NCBI RefSeq assembly: GCF_020295405.1 | Contig: NZ_JADEYP010000003.1 | Location: forward strand, 124,001 to 188,000 | Direction: 5' to 3' | Origin: Sphingobacterium bovistauri | GTDB lineage: Bacteria; Bacteroidota; Bacteroidia; Sphingobacteriales; Sphingobacteriaceae | DNA length: 64,000 bases | In this document: one piece after another, positions 8,678-17,840 of the stretch | How the letters are laid out: each line of letters starts with the position of its first letter | Position numbering within the stretch: position 1 is the stretch's first letter | The notes under the pieces: model-generated | The model's input: the letters and a program-made list of their open reading frames with translations, nothing else | Database searches by the model: none | What the model was told of the DNA's origin: nothing | Translations under genes and position numbers: made by a program

Positions 8678-9844
8678 ATGATATCATGTTTTTCACATTT
8701 ACTGAATAAAATTCATATAGAATTTTGTAAGTCCGATCAAATAATTACAGAACATCGTTTAAATTCTATAAATGAGGTTTTAGGTGATTTTGAAAAAGAT
8801 TTAGCGAGCTTTCGCTTCGAAATTATTGAACTTTTGACGAATGAACCAAATAAAGCTGTTGGAAAATTAAATTATTCCATAATAATAAGTAACCAAATAT
8901 TCGCAAGCCTATTATTAACAGTTAAAATTAGAAGAAGCAATTCTAATGAACGTATTAAATATCTTAAAATATTAAATTTAATTGAGGAAATTTTAGATTA
9001 CAGAGAGCATGTTAGATGTGATGTAATTGATGAATTACCTGTAACTAATTATAGACTTTCTACGATCAAGTTTGTATACAATGAAAAGTTGAAAATTTTA
9101 AGGTTGAATTTGGTCGAATACAATATTAACAACGAGTTAATTGATTTGGTCTTAAATGAATTGCGCAATGTAATTACTAAAAAAGTTATTCTGCAATCTG
9201 AGTTGGTTTATGCAATAGAATTAATCTCTATTCTAATGAAAGAACCTCTAACTAATGAAAGGATTTATCAAATTTTGATTGAGTATGATTTTAATTGTAC
9301 TGTTTTCTTACAGTATTGTTTAAATAAATCTAACGAATTGCTGGTGCAGGATTGTAGTCTGCACCAACAATTAAATGGGATATTTACCTTGGAGGAAAAT
9401 TTAAATATAATAGTTCAGTTACAAAATGGTAAAAGATTGTTGAAAAACAAGTCTTCTATAGCTGATGAACTTAAAAAATATTATAAACAGAATAAAGAGT
9501 TGATTATTCAGCGAATAGATAACAAAAGGGCTGAATTGCTTGATAGTAAGCTTTGGGAAGAAAGTGAAAAAATAACTTTAAATACTTCTGTTTCTCAATT
9601 GGCATTATTAATTCGTTTGTTCATTGATATTGGATTTCTGCCAAAAGATAATTTTAGGAAAACTTTCGGCTTTTTTACGAAGCATTTCAGAACAGCATCA
9701 ACTGTCTTTATGTCAAGAGATAGTCTTCAGAAAAAATCATCAGATGTAGAATTTGCAACTGCTTTAAAAGTAAAATCAATTTTACTTGATATGGTAAATA
9801 TTGTTAATAAAAATCATAATGCCTCTCACTATAGAGATTCCTAA
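8678..9844 (+). CDS. RteC-like regulatory protein
   Basis: 388 residues, all-helical in appearance and very rich in Leu, Ile and Asn. The C-terminal 90 residues read SVSQLALLIRLFIDIGFL...FFTKHFRTA...MSRDSLQKKSSDVE, which matches the winged-helix end of RteC, the regulator of excision in Bacteroides conjugative transposons. The longer frame begins at a TTG ten codons upstream; the ATG was preferred. No integrase or transfer genes lie nearby, so this looks like a chromosomal RteC-domain protein of unknown target. It ends just before a strong bidirectional terminator. Confidence 0.6.
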   Translation: MISCFSHLLNKIHIEFCKSDQIITEHRLNSINEVLGDFEKDLASFRFEIIELLTNEPNKAVGKLNYSIIISNQIFASLLLTVKIRRSNSNERIKYLKILNLIEEILDYREHVRCDVIDELPVTNYRLSTIKFVYNEKLKILRLNLVEYNINNELIDLVLNELRNVITKKVILQSELVYAIELISILMKEPLTNERIYQILIEYDFNCTVFLQYCLNKSNELLVQDCSLHQQLNGIFTLEENLNIIVQLQNGKRLLKNKSSIADELKKYYKQNKELIIQRIDNKRAELLDSKLWEESEKITLNTSVSQLALLIRLFIDIGFLPKDNFRKTFGFFTKHFRTASTVFMSRDSLQKKSSDVEFATALKVKSILLDMVNIVNKNHNASHYRDS

Positions 9845-9873
9845 GATATAATAGAACTATACAAGATTCTAAT

Positions 9874-9918
9874 AAAAAAATCACAGCTTGCGAAATTTTC
9901 GCAAGCTGTGATTTTTTT
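9874..9918. terminator. Bidirectional Rho-independent terminator
   Basis: A7 tract, stem TCACAGCTTGCG, a short AT loop, the matching arm CGCAAGCTGTGA, then T7. It is symmetric and serves both the RteC-like gene from the left and the prc gene from the right; the prc stop codon lies at its right edge. Confidence 0.92.
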
Positions 9919-12034
9919 ATTTTTTTAATGAAATATAATCCTTCATTACATTTAAGCTTTCTCCTAAGATAAAGTCAAATTCCACTTTGGGTTGTGGCTG
10001 ACCTTCTTTCCATAATGGCATATTATGTAATTCTAGAAGCTTATTTAGACGATTTCTGTTCTTTGTCTTATTCTCATCTCTTTCTTTCTTTAATTTTGTC
10101 TCACTCAAAGAAATTGGTGTTCTAGAATTAAAGTTTTTGGTAAATTCTTCAATATCTTCTAATAAGAACTTGTACTCTGCAGAATTTTTCATTCTAGCAG
10201 TGTGTTTAGTTGATAGTTGTGTATTAATGGTTTTCAAATCACCAATTTTATTAAAGTTGGTTGATTTAATCTGATCCCATGGCAGCGCTGCTGGCTCTGA
10301 ACTTTCTCCGTATTTTTCAGCTGTAAATTGTGTAGGGAAAGTGATGTCAGGATCAACACCTTTATGCTGTGTACTACTACCATTAATTCTATAGAATTTG
10401 GCTATAGTAACATTGATTTGACCAAATTCAGGAGCGCCATTAGGTGTGTCCGCATCTTTAGTTTCACCTGCAGCTTTTAATTTTAGTTTATTCACTGAGC
10501 TAATGAATCTGGACATATCTACAGCAGACTGTACAGTTCCTTTTCCATAGCTTGAGGAGCCAAGGATAACACCTCGTCCATAATCTTGTATTGCTCCGGC
10601 AAAGATCTCAGATGCAGAAGCTGAATAGCGGTTAATAATTACTCCGAATGGACCTTTCCAAGCAACATTGCTGTCCTCATCTTGATGAATCTCTATTTGA
10701 CCTCTAGTGTCCTTAACTTGCACAACAGGTCCTTTCTCAATAAATAATCCAGTAAGTTCAATTGCTTCTTGTAATGATCCACCACCATTATTTCTTAAAT
10801 CTAAGACTACAGCATCTACATTCTCTCGATTTAATGTGTCAAGAATTAAGCGAACATCACGTGTAGTACTTTTGTAGTTAGGGTCGCGTTTACGATAAGC
10901 TTCAAAATCGATATAGAATTTGGGTAATGTGATCACGCCAACTCTATAGTTCTTTCCGTCTTCTCCTTTTACCGTTTTTATTGTTTTTTTAGCAGACTCT
11001 TCTTCGATGACGATTTTGTCTCGTGTCAATTTAACGATTGCAGGTTGTACAGAAATATCCTGACCTGCAGGCAAAATTTTCAGACGAACGACTGTGCCTT
11101 TTTTACCTTTTATCTTCGCTACGGCAGCATCTAATCTCCAGCCGATTATATCTTCAAATTCGCCATCACCTTGAGCTACGCCGATGATACGGTCGTCAAT
11201 TTTTAAAGACTTGTCTTTAAATGCAGGGCCTCCAGCGATAATTTCTTTAATGGTCACCATTTCGTTCTCCATTTGTAATCTCGCTCCAATTCCTTCTAAA
11301 GTATTAGACATATCTTCATTGAATCGCTGCGCGAATGAAGGGTTATAATAGGTGGTATGCGGATCAATTGCATTTGTATAAGCAGACATAATCAACTGAA
11401 ATGCATCATTTGAGTTTGTTTGTTTGGCTTGAGATATCAGGTTGGTGTATCTCTTTTTGAGAGTCTCTTTGTGTTTTGCTGATTCATCTTTGCCTTCAGC
11501 CGAGGTCAATTTTAAACTTAATAAGTCAAATTTAACACGTTTACGCCACTGTTCTTTCAATTCAGCATCTGATTTGAACCAATTTAACTTATCTCTATAG
11601 TTTACATATGATTCTTCTTTAGTAAGATCATGCGTGGCATCAATTTGTGCTAAAGCATATTGTAAAACTTCCAATGATCTTTTGTTGTACGTATTGAAAA
11701 TATGAAATGCACTCGACAAATCACCATTTTTGAAATCTTGACTAATTGAGTTGCGATATACTTGAAATTCATCTACATCAGATTGGAGTAGGTAGTTTTT
11801 GCCTTCGTCCAAAGTTTTTATGAGGTTATCATATACTATATTAGATATCGAATCGCTTGCAGAGACTTTTTTATAACTGTAATTCTCTAGAATTCCTACT
11901 ACTTCTTTAGCAATCACTTCATGTTGCAAGGAAGGTTTTAAGTTCACCCCAACTTCTTCTATAATTACACGCGGTTTCGATCCACACGCTACTACAGAAA
12001 TAAATGCTAAACAAACTAAAAAATTTTTAAACAT
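9917..12034 (-). CDS. prc: Tail-specific carboxy-terminal processing protease (S41 family)
   Basis: 705 residues from the chosen Met. The signal peptide ends in the lipobox VVAC, so this is probably a periplasm-facing lipoprotein. A PDZ domain (about 243-330) precedes the S41 core, with LDLRNNGGGS, the catalytic serine in RYSASASEIF (Ser473) and the lysine in GKGTVQ (Lys498). The C-terminal tail resembles the DUF3340 part of Prc/Tsp. The enzyme degrades or trims proteins from their C-termini. A second Met eight codons upstream is possible, but the signal peptide fits the later start better. Confidence 0.93.
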   Translation of the reverse strand: MFKNFLVCLAFISVVACGSKPRVIIEEVGVNLKPSLQHEVIAKEVVGILENYSYKKVSASDSISNIVYDNLIKTLDEGKNYLLQSDVDEFQVYRNSISQDFKNGDLSSAFHIFNTYNKRSLEVLQYALAQIDATHDLTKEESYVNYRDKLNWFKSDAELKEQWRKRVKFDLLSLKLTSAEGKDESAKHKETLKKRYTNLISQAKQTNSNDAFQLIMSAYTNAIDPHTTYYNPSFAQRFNEDMSNTLEGIGARLQMENEMVTIKEIIAGGPAFKDKSLKIDDRIIGVAQGDGEFEDIIGWRLDAAVAKIKGKKGTVVRLKILPAGQDISVQPAIVKLTRDKIVIEEESAKKTIKTVKGEDGKNYRVGVITLPKFYIDFEAYRKRDPNYKSTTRDVRLILDTLNRENVDAVVLDLRNNGGGSLQEAIELTGLFIEKGPVVQVKDTRGQIEIHQDEDSNVAWKGPFGVIINRYSASASEIFAGAIQDYGRGVILGSSSYGKGTVQSAVDMSRFISSVNKLKLKAAGETKDADTPNGAPEFGQINVTIAKFYRINGSSTQHKGVDPDITFPTQFTAEKYGESSEPAALPWDQIKSTNFNKIGDLKTINTQLSTKHTARMKNSAEYKFLLEDIEEFTKNFNSRTPISLSETKLKKERDENKTKNRNRLNKLLELHNMPLWKEGQPQPKVEFDFILGESLNVMKDYISLKK

Positions 12035-12178
12035 ATAAATTGTATTATGAAATAACATTACTGATTATACTTCTATTCTGGTTTTAATCGAATCTAAAAT
12101 TAGGTAAAAAATAAATCAAACCACGAATCTTAGACGCTAAATTCCTACAAAGTTTATAGTAATGATGTAATATTTTTG

Positions 12179-13267
12179 CTAAAATAATAAGTTTCTCAAT
12201 TCCCAATAATAATCAAGGTACGTTTTCGCTTTTTTGTAATCTTTTAAATAGACAAAACTATGTCCCAATTGCTCAGCTATTGCTAATTGTAAAAATTTAT
12301 TTGGATTATTTTTATTTAAATCCCAAGCTGTTTGAAGCTCAGCATTTGCTACCTTATAATTTTGCTGGATGAGTTTTGATGAACCTAGCAAATATTCAAT
12401 AGTTGCAATTTTTTCATCATACCCTTTTTCTTTTGCAAGATCTCTTGCTTGCAATAAAAACCATTGTGCCTCAGTGTGTTTGTTTTGAGTACGGTAGATT
12501 TCTGCAAGTGTAATCCAAGCTTCGACTTTACCATCGTAAAATTGCGATTTATTAAATAGAGGAATAGCTTTTCTAATAATTGTATTTTCTGCTATTGAAT
12601 AATTCTTAGCATAAGCCTGAATTAATGCAATTCTATCTTGAGAAATGGCTTGATCGCCAGTATTTTTATTTTTGGTCGCATGTTGAAGATACGAGTTTTC
12701 TAATTTTAACGCCTCTTCTAAATTATTTGACAATATATAAATTGAGGCAAGATTTGATCTAATAATAGCGATATCATCTTCATTGTTTACAATCGTGGCA
12801 TGCGATAAAGCATTGTTAAGAGCCTCTGCTGCTTCTTTTGTCTTTTTTTGACTTAAAAGATCTAAAGCCAAAGAGTTATAAAGCCCATAAATTGTTGTAT
12901 GGTTGTTTGTATCGGAATATCTCTGAATGATAGCGTTATAATCACCCTTAAATGATTTATCTAAAATTAGTTTATCAATATCTTTTGCATTAGAAGTTTG
13001 CAAAAAGCGGCTTAGCAAACGTTCATATTGATAACCTTTACGAATAGAGTCTTGAAAGTTTTGAATTTCCTTATAAGTATCAATCATTTCATCTTTCAAT
13101 GTGCGTGGCAAGGGTAAGATGTAAACTTTTGGGCCTATTCCATCAAATTTGATATCATATTTGGTGACAAAACCATACGGGTCTAATGCGCTTTGCTCTA
13201 AAGACTGTCCATAAGTAATTGTGCTTAATAGTAAAAATATAGAAAGTGAAGTTGAAAATAATTTCAT
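12179..13267 (-). CDS. Exported tetratricopeptide-repeat protein
   Basis: 362 residues with a signal peptide ending near TYGQ. The region from about 130 to 355 consists of TPR-like helical pairs (for example YNSLALDLLSQKKTKEAAEALNN split over the first repeat, and later repeats of the same spacing). Such proteins scaffold complexes in the periplasm; the partner is unknown. It lies 120 bp upstream of prc on the same strand without overlap, so co-transcription is possible but not shown. Two TACATTTG elements in the leftward orientation lie 20-36 bp before the start and could be its promoter. Confidence 0.8.
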   Translation of the reverse strand: MKLFSTSLSIFLLLSTITYGQSLEQSALDPYGFVTKYDIKFDGIGPKVYILPLPRTLKDEMIDTYKEIQNFQDSIRKGYQYERLLSRFLQTSNAKDIDKLILDKSFKGDYNAIIQRYSDTNNHTTIYGLYNSLALDLLSQKKTKEAAEALNNALSHATIVNNEDDIAIIRSNLASIYILSNNLEEALKLENSYLQHATKNKNTGDQAISQDRIALIQAYAKNYSIAENTIIRKAIPLFNKSQFYDGKVEAWITLAEIYRTQNKHTEAQWFLLQARDLAKEKGYDEKIATIEYLLGSSKLIQQNYKVANAELQTAWDLNKNNPNKFLQLAIAEQLGHSFVYLKDYKKAKTYLDYYWELRNLLF

Positions 13268-13286
13268 TTTTGACGCTGCTATTTTT

Positions 13287-13303
13287 CAAATGTAGCAAAT
13301 GTA
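13287..13303 (-). promoter_or_regulatory. Two tandem -7 type elements (TACATTTG) for the TPR gene
   Basis: Read on the minus strand, TACATTTG occurs twice in direct succession with one base between. Both match the Bacteroidota -7 consensus TAnnTTTG. A TTTG (13321-13318 on the minus strand) lies 14 or 23 bases ahead; only the 23-base spacing fits the usual 17-23 range. Confidence 0.4.
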
Positions 13304-13364
13304 GACAACTATCAAGCCAAATGATTTTATGTAACTTTGTGAAGTATTTCATAATTATAGTAAT

Positions 13365-14645
13365 ATGGCGACACGAATACCTTTAGCTGAAAGAATGAGA
13401 CCTCGTAGTATCAATGATTATGTGGGGCAACGTCATCTGTTAGGTGAGGATGCGGTGTTGTATCACGCTATAGCCCGAAAAAATGTACCTTCGATGATTT
13501 TGTGGGGCCCTCCGGGTGTTGGAAAAACGAGTTTGGCCTATTTAATAGCAAAGGAATTGGATCGACCTTTTTTTAGTTTGAGCGCAATAAAATCAGGTGT
13601 AAAGGAAGTGAGGGAGGTCATTGATAAGGCCGAACAGTTGCAAAAGTTTAATCAGGAGCAACCAGTTCTTTTCATTGATGAGATACATCGTTTTTCTAAA
13701 AGTCAGCAAGATTCTTTGTTGGGTGCCGTGGAACGAGGGCTTGTAACATTAATTGGCGCCACTACAGAAAATCCATCTTTTGAAGTTATATCTGCATTGT
13801 TGAGCCGTTGTCAAGTATATGTGTTGGAATCTTTAGATAAGGATGATTTGATCAATTTGGTTAATACAGCTATACGTGAAGATAACTTTCTCAAAAACGA
13901 TAATATCATTATTAAAGAATATGATGCTCTATTAAGAATATCGGGAGGGGATGCGCGAAGATTATTAAATGTTTTAGAATTGGTTGTTGACGCCGCTGTA
14001 CCATATAATATTGCAATTACTAATAATTTTGTTTTGAAGCAAGTCCAACAGAATATGTCACGATATGATAAGACTGGAGAGCAGCATTATGATATTATTT
14101 CTGCATTCATAAAATCTATCCGTGGTTCTGACCCTAATGCTGCTGTTTATTGGTTGGCAAGAATGATAGAGGGTGGAGAGGATCCTTCCTTTATAGCTAG
14201 ACGATTATTAATCCTCGCATCAGAGGACATTGGTAATGCTAATCCCAATGCTTTACTTTTGGCAAATAATTGTTTTCAAGCAGTCAATGTTATTGGTTGG
14301 CCAGAGTCAAGAATAATATTGTCTCAAACAGTGACCTATTTGGCTTCCTCAGCAAAAAGTAATGCTTCATATGAAGCTATAAATAAGGCGCAAGACTTAG
14401 TAAAACAAACAGGTGATAAGTCTGTTCCTATTCATCTAAGAAATGCTCCTACAAAGTTGATGAAAGATTTGGATTATGGAACAGAATATAAGTATGCGCA
14501 TGCATATTCTGGTAACTTTGTTGATCAAGAGTTTATGCCACTGGGTTTAGAGGGCGTTACCCTTTATATTCCAGGAAGAAATAGTACTGAGGATAAATTG
14601 AGAGGCTCTCTGAAAGAGAAGTGGAAAGAGAAATATGGTTACTAA
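13365..14645 (+). CDS. rarA: Replication-associated recombination protein A (AAA ATPase)
   Basis: 426 residues, the typical RarA/MgsA length. It has a clamp-loader-like AAA core with Walker A GPPGVGKT (48-55), Walker B VLFIDEIHRF (101-110), sensor 1 in GATTENPSFEV, an Arg finger near LLSRC, and a C-terminal tetramerisation domain with GGEDPSFIARRLLILASEDIG. RarA acts at stalled replication forks. It stands alone and divergent from the TPR gene; TAACTTTG about 26 bp upstream may be its -7 element, but no TTG lies at the proper distance. Confidence 0.95.
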   Translation: MATRIPLAERMRPRSINDYVGQRHLLGEDAVLYHAIARKNVPSMILWGPPGVGKTSLAYLIAKELDRPFFSLSAIKSGVKEVREVIDKAEQLQKFNQEQPVLFIDEIHRFSKSQQDSLLGAVERGLVTLIGATTENPSFEVISALLSRCQVYVLESLDKDDLINLVNTAIREDNFLKNDNIIIKEYDALLRISGGDARRLLNVLELVVDAAVPYNIAITNNFVLKQVQQNMSRYDKTGEQHYDIISAFIKSIRGSDPNAAVYWLARMIEGGEDPSFIARRLLILASEDIGNANPNALLLANNCFQAVNVIGWPESRIILSQTVTYLASSAKSNASYEAINKAQDLVKQTGDKSVPIHLRNAPTKLMKDLDYGTEYKYAHAYSGNFVDQEFMPLGLEGVTLYIPGRNSTEDKLRGSLKEKWKEKYGY

Positions 14646-14683
14646 TAATTTTAATACATATATTAATTCATTTTTGAATAGAC

Positions 14684-14713
14684 TTGCTAATTAGTTTAAT
14701 ACTATTATTTTTG
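14684..14713 (+). promoter_or_regulatory. Candidate promoter TTG-N19-TATTTTTG, near-leaderless
   Basis: TTG at 14684-14686 and TATTTTTG at 14706-14713 are separated by 19 bases, a good match to the Bacteroidota consensus TTG-N17-23-TAnnTTTG. The exonuclease start codon begins only five bases after the element, so the transcript would have almost no leader. Confidence 0.5.
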
Positions 14714-14717
14714 TCAA

Positions 14718-15254
14718 ATGCATACATTTACATCCATTGATTTTGAGTTAGCGACATCTGAATATAACAGTGTTTGTGCAGTAGGATTAGTTAGTGTTGT
14801 AGATGGAGACATCGTGAATGAGTTTTATAGCCTTGTTCAGCCACCAGAAAACAAATACATGTGGCAGACGACTCGTGTACATGGTATAAAAGCAAAGGAT
14901 ACAATAAATGCACCTTCATTTATTCAGCTATTTCCAGAACTGTTACCCTTGGTATATGGGCAAAAAATGGTTGCGCACAATGAGGAATTAGATCGTAAAG
15001 TATTAAGGCTTTGTATGCAACATAGTGGTTTGGTGTATGAGGATTTGGGGTTACAAGAGAAGTGGGATTGTACTAGTAAAATCTATAAGGGTTTGGGTTT
15101 TACTAAAACTAAATTAAGTATTGTTTGTGAGATTATGGGGATACAATTGAATCCTCACGATGCGCTTTCTGATGCTCGAGCTAGTGCAGAATTGTTTCTA
15201 AATAAGGATCTAGCAAAGTTAAAGCTAGAGAAGTATTTGACGATAAATCAATAA
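14718..15254 (+). CDS. DnaQ-like 3'-5' exonuclease (DEDDh)
   Basis: 178 residues forming a single exonuclease domain. The catalytic set is visible: Asp8 and Glu10 in SIDFELAT, Asp92 in AHNEELD, His147 and Asp152 in PHDALSDARA. The exo motif begins eight residues into the protein, so the start cannot lie much further downstream. Proteins of this size without polymerase or helicase domains act as stand-alone exonucleases of the DnaQ/RNase T group; the nucleic-acid substrate is unknown. The next gene follows 28 bp downstream. Confidence 0.85.
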   Translation: MHTFTSIDFELATSEYNSVCAVGLVSVVDGDIVNEFYSLVQPPENKYMWQTTRVHGIKAKDTINAPSFIQLFPELLPLVYGQKMVAHNEELDRKVLRLCMQHSGLVYEDLGLQEKWDCTSKIYKGLGFTKTKLSIVCEIMGIQLNPHDALSDARASAELFLNKDLAKLKLEKYLTINQ

Positions 15255-15282
15255 AGTGTAGGTATTAATTATTTTATATACA

Positions 15283-15753
15283 ATGGAAGAGGTGAAAAAT
15301 AAGCATAAGGATTATAATCCTGGACCAAGAGTTGGTATTACATTTTCGACGTTTGACCTTTTGCACGCAGGTCATATTATGATGTTGGCAGAAGCGAAGA
15401 GACAGTGCGACTACCTGATCTGTGGATTACAGATGGATCCTACGCTTGATCGCCCTGAAAAAAATGCTCCTACTCAAACAGTTGTGGAACGCTATATCCA
15501 ACTACGCGGCTGTCATTATGTAGATGAGATTGTGCCATATTCTACTGAGCAAGATTTGGAAGATATTCTACGTTCATTCAAACTAGATATCAGAATCGTA
15601 GGGGATGAGTATAAGGATAAAGATTTCACTGGTAGGAAATATTGTGAAATGAAAGGTATAGAATTATATTTTAATTCTAGAGATCATAGGTTTTCAAGCT
15701 CAGGGTTGAGAAAGATCGTCGCGGAAAGAGAAGCAGAGAAAAATGTGAAATAG
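15283..15753 (+). CDS. Glycerol-3-phosphate cytidylyltransferase-like nucleotidyltransferase
   Basis: 156 residues with a single nucleotidyltransferase Rossmann domain. The HxGH motif is present (His28-Ala-Gly-His31, in FDLLHAGHI), as is a late RFSSSGLRK segment corresponding to the ISTSxIK motif of TagD-like enzymes. These transfer CMP or AMP to a phosphorylated alcohol. The region between (MDPTLDRPEKNAP) replaces the usual RTEG spacing, so the substrate may not be glycerol-3-phosphate. It lies near, but 730 bp ahead of, the polysaccharide locus and may be unrelated to it. Confidence 0.75.
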   Translation: MEEVKNKHKDYNPGPRVGITFSTFDLLHAGHIMMLAEAKRQCDYLICGLQMDPTLDRPEKNAPTQTVVERYIQLRGCHYVDEIVPYSTEQDLEDILRSFKLDIRIVGDEYKDKDFTGRKYCEMKGIELYFNSRDHRFSSSGLRKIVAEREAEKNVK

Positions 15754-15912
15754 AACTTCATTTTTGAACGAGCTTTTAGGTTCTTGCGTGTCGTTATGGG
15801 ATATAATTTCTTATTACGCTTGTTTTTTACAAAAAGCTTTGTGTGCTATCAAAGTGTTTTTGTGTTACGATTTATTGTTGTATTTTAGCAATGTGTAATT
15901 GTATCATAATCT

Positions 15913-16377
15913 ATGATTTTCTATCTATCTATAAGTTTAGTTGCTATTATTGGCTTACTTGCGTATTTTATAACTGAGTATCGAAAAAGTAAGGTTTTTA
16001 ATGAATACTTAGATCTAAATGTTTCGTTGGATTTTAATCAGATAACTGGGGTGGGGGCAAAAAGTAGTCATGGTCTTTTATTATTTAATATTTCGGAAAT
16101 CCGTATAGATGCAAAGGCTATTTGTATAGATAAAATTAAGTTCAACAGTGATAAGGTAAAAGTTCGTTCGTTAAATACCGTTTCCGCAAAACTTCCAATA
16201 CCAAAAGATGGCATAGTATTGTCTATTGGAGTAAGGAGATCTAAGGGTTTTACCGCTAGTGCGGCTGAGCATTGTTCGGTTAGTATAAGTGGATTCTTGT
16301 TGGAGGATAGACATAAAAGAATTTATTTTAAGAAAAGAGTTTCTGTTAATACATTGTCTTCAATAAAATCTACATAG
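15913..16377 (+). CDS. Hypothetical protein with one N-terminal membrane segment
   Basis: 154 residues. One hydrophobic segment (about 2-20) is followed by a short basic stretch and a mainly beta-strand domain of about 125 residues, with no cysteines in a recognisable arrangement and no motif I can name. It is probably anchored in the inner membrane. It stands between the cytidylyltransferase-like gene and the first polysaccharide gene, with gaps of 159 and 106 bases, so it may be an independent transcript. A search by structure prediction would be the only way to place it. Confidence 0.6.
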   Translation: MIFYLSISLVAIIGLLAYFITEYRKSKVFNEYLDLNVSLDFNQITGVGAKSSHGLLLFNISEIRIDAKAICIDKIKFNSDKVKVRSLNTVSAKLPIPKDGIVLSIGVRRSKGFTASAAEHCSVSISGFLLEDRHKRIYFKKRVSVNTLSSIKST

Positions 16378-16402
16378 ATAGCTTTCCAATAAATATTTAA
16401 TG

Positions 16403-16410
16403 TATTTTTG
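16403..16410 (+). promoter_or_regulatory. Candidate -7 element of the polysaccharide operon
   Basis: TATTTTTG fits TAnnTTTG and lies 73 bases before the first gene of the locus. No TTG lies 17-23 bases ahead of it, so support is weak. Confidence 0.3.
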
Positions 16411-16483
16411 CTCGTAATTTAAGCGAATCAATTTTTTCAACTACATAAAACGTTCTTGAAATTGATTTCTATTATATGCAATT

Positions 16484-17773
16484 ATGAGAAAAATCGCCGT
16501 CATAGGACAAGGTTATGTTGGTTTGCCTTTGGCAATATCATTTGCTTACCATTATAAAGTCGTAGGTTTTGATACGGATTTGGATCGAGTTCGTGAATTG
16601 GAAAGCGGCTGTGATAGAACTCGTGAAGCAAATATAGAAGCCTTAAATGAAGTGCTGTCTTTAGGTAGGGAGGCTAATTCTTCAAATGGATATACAGTGA
16701 CCTCGCATATAGACCTTATTAGAGATGCATCAATATACATAATTACTGTACCTACCCCAATTGATGAGTATAATTCACCAGATTTGTCTTATTTAATCTC
16801 CGCCTCATCAATTATTGGACAAATTTTGAAACCTAATGATTTAGTGGTTTATGAATCAACGGTTTATCCTGGGTGTACCGAAGAAGACTGTATTCCTATT
16901 TTGGAACAAAAATCAGGTTTATTATTTAATAAGGATTTTTTTGTTGGTTATTCCCCTGAGCGAATTAATCCTGGTGATAGAAAAAATACGCTTGAAAATG
17001 TAATTAAAGTTACATCTGGGTCGAATCATCAGGTTGCTGAAGATGTTGATAAATTGTATAAGAAAATTATTAAGGCAGGGACATATAAAGCTTCTTCTAT
17101 TCGAGTAGCTGAGGCTGCTAAAGTTATTGAAAATGCGCAAAGGGATTTAAATATTTCATTCGTAAATGAGCTTGCATTAATATTTGACAGAATGGGTATT
17201 GATACAGAAGAGGTTCTGGATGCCGCTTCTACAAAGTATAACTTCTTAAAATATAAGCCTGGATTAGTCGGAGGACATTGTATCTCTGTCGATCCCTATT
17301 ATCTAACATACAAAGCTTCAAAATTAGGATACGTGCCAGAAGTTATTCTTTCTGGTAGGAGAGTTAATAATAAGATGGGCACATTTGTAGCGTCAAAGAC
17401 TATTAAGTTGATGCTTCAAAAGGGAATAAATATTAAAGGGGCGAATATTCTTATTTTAGGTTTTACATTTAAAGAGAATTGCCCTGATATACGCAATACA
17501 AGTGTAATTAATATTTATGGAGAGTTATTAGAGTACGGTACGAATCCAGTAGTTTGCGACCCTTGGGTCGATAAAATTCTCGCAAAAACTCTTTATGGAT
17601 TAGATGTTATGGAATATAATGAATTAGTCAACAATAAATATGATGCAATAATTATTGCTGTTGCTCATGATTGTTTTAAAAATATAGCTATTGAAACAAT
17701 AAAATCTAATAATTCAGTTATATTTGATTGCAAGGGAATTTTTGATAAAAACTTGACGGATGCACGTTTATAA
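16484..17773 (+). CDS. tviB: TviB/WbpO-like UDP-N-acetylhexosamine 6-dehydrogenase
   Basis: 429 residues of the UDP-glucose/GDP-mannose dehydrogenase superfamily. The NAD-binding GQGYVGLP starts at residue 8, and the catalytic Cys266 lies in GLVGGHCISVDPYYLT, the form seen in TviB/CapL/WbpO enzymes that oxidise UDP-GlcNAc or UDP-GalNAc to the uronic acid. It opens the long + strand polysaccharide cluster. The distinction from UDP-ManNAc dehydrogenase (WecC) rests on the early SGCDRTRE segment and overall pattern, so exact substrate is inferred. Confidence 0.88.
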   Translation: MRKIAVIGQGYVGLPLAISFAYHYKVVGFDTDLDRVRELESGCDRTREANIEALNEVLSLGREANSSNGYTVTSHIDLIRDASIYIITVPTPIDEYNSPDLSYLISASSIIGQILKPNDLVVYESTVYPGCTEEDCIPILEQKSGLLFNKDFFVGYSPERINPGDRKNTLENVIKVTSGSNHQVAEDVDKLYKKIIKAGTYKASSIRVAEAAKVIENAQRDLNISFVNELALIFDRMGIDTEEVLDAASTKYNFLKYKPGLVGGHCISVDPYYLTYKASKLGYVPEVILSGRRVNNKMGTFVASKTIKLMLQKGINIKGANILILGFTFKENCPDIRNTSVINIYGELLEYGTNPVVCDPWVDKILAKTLYGLDVMEYNELVNNKYDAIIIAVAHDCFKNIAIETIKSNNSVIFDCKGIFDKNLTDARL

Positions 17774-17840
17774 TAGAAAAATATGAGGTGTTTGTTGTTT
17801 TTAAATAAATCAATTGTGTTGTTAAAATTTTAGTTTAAAC

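Noticed and set aside
8678..9844. RteC-like gene as a sign of a conjugative transposon
   Set aside because: No integrase, relaxase, transfer genes or attachment repeats were seen around it.
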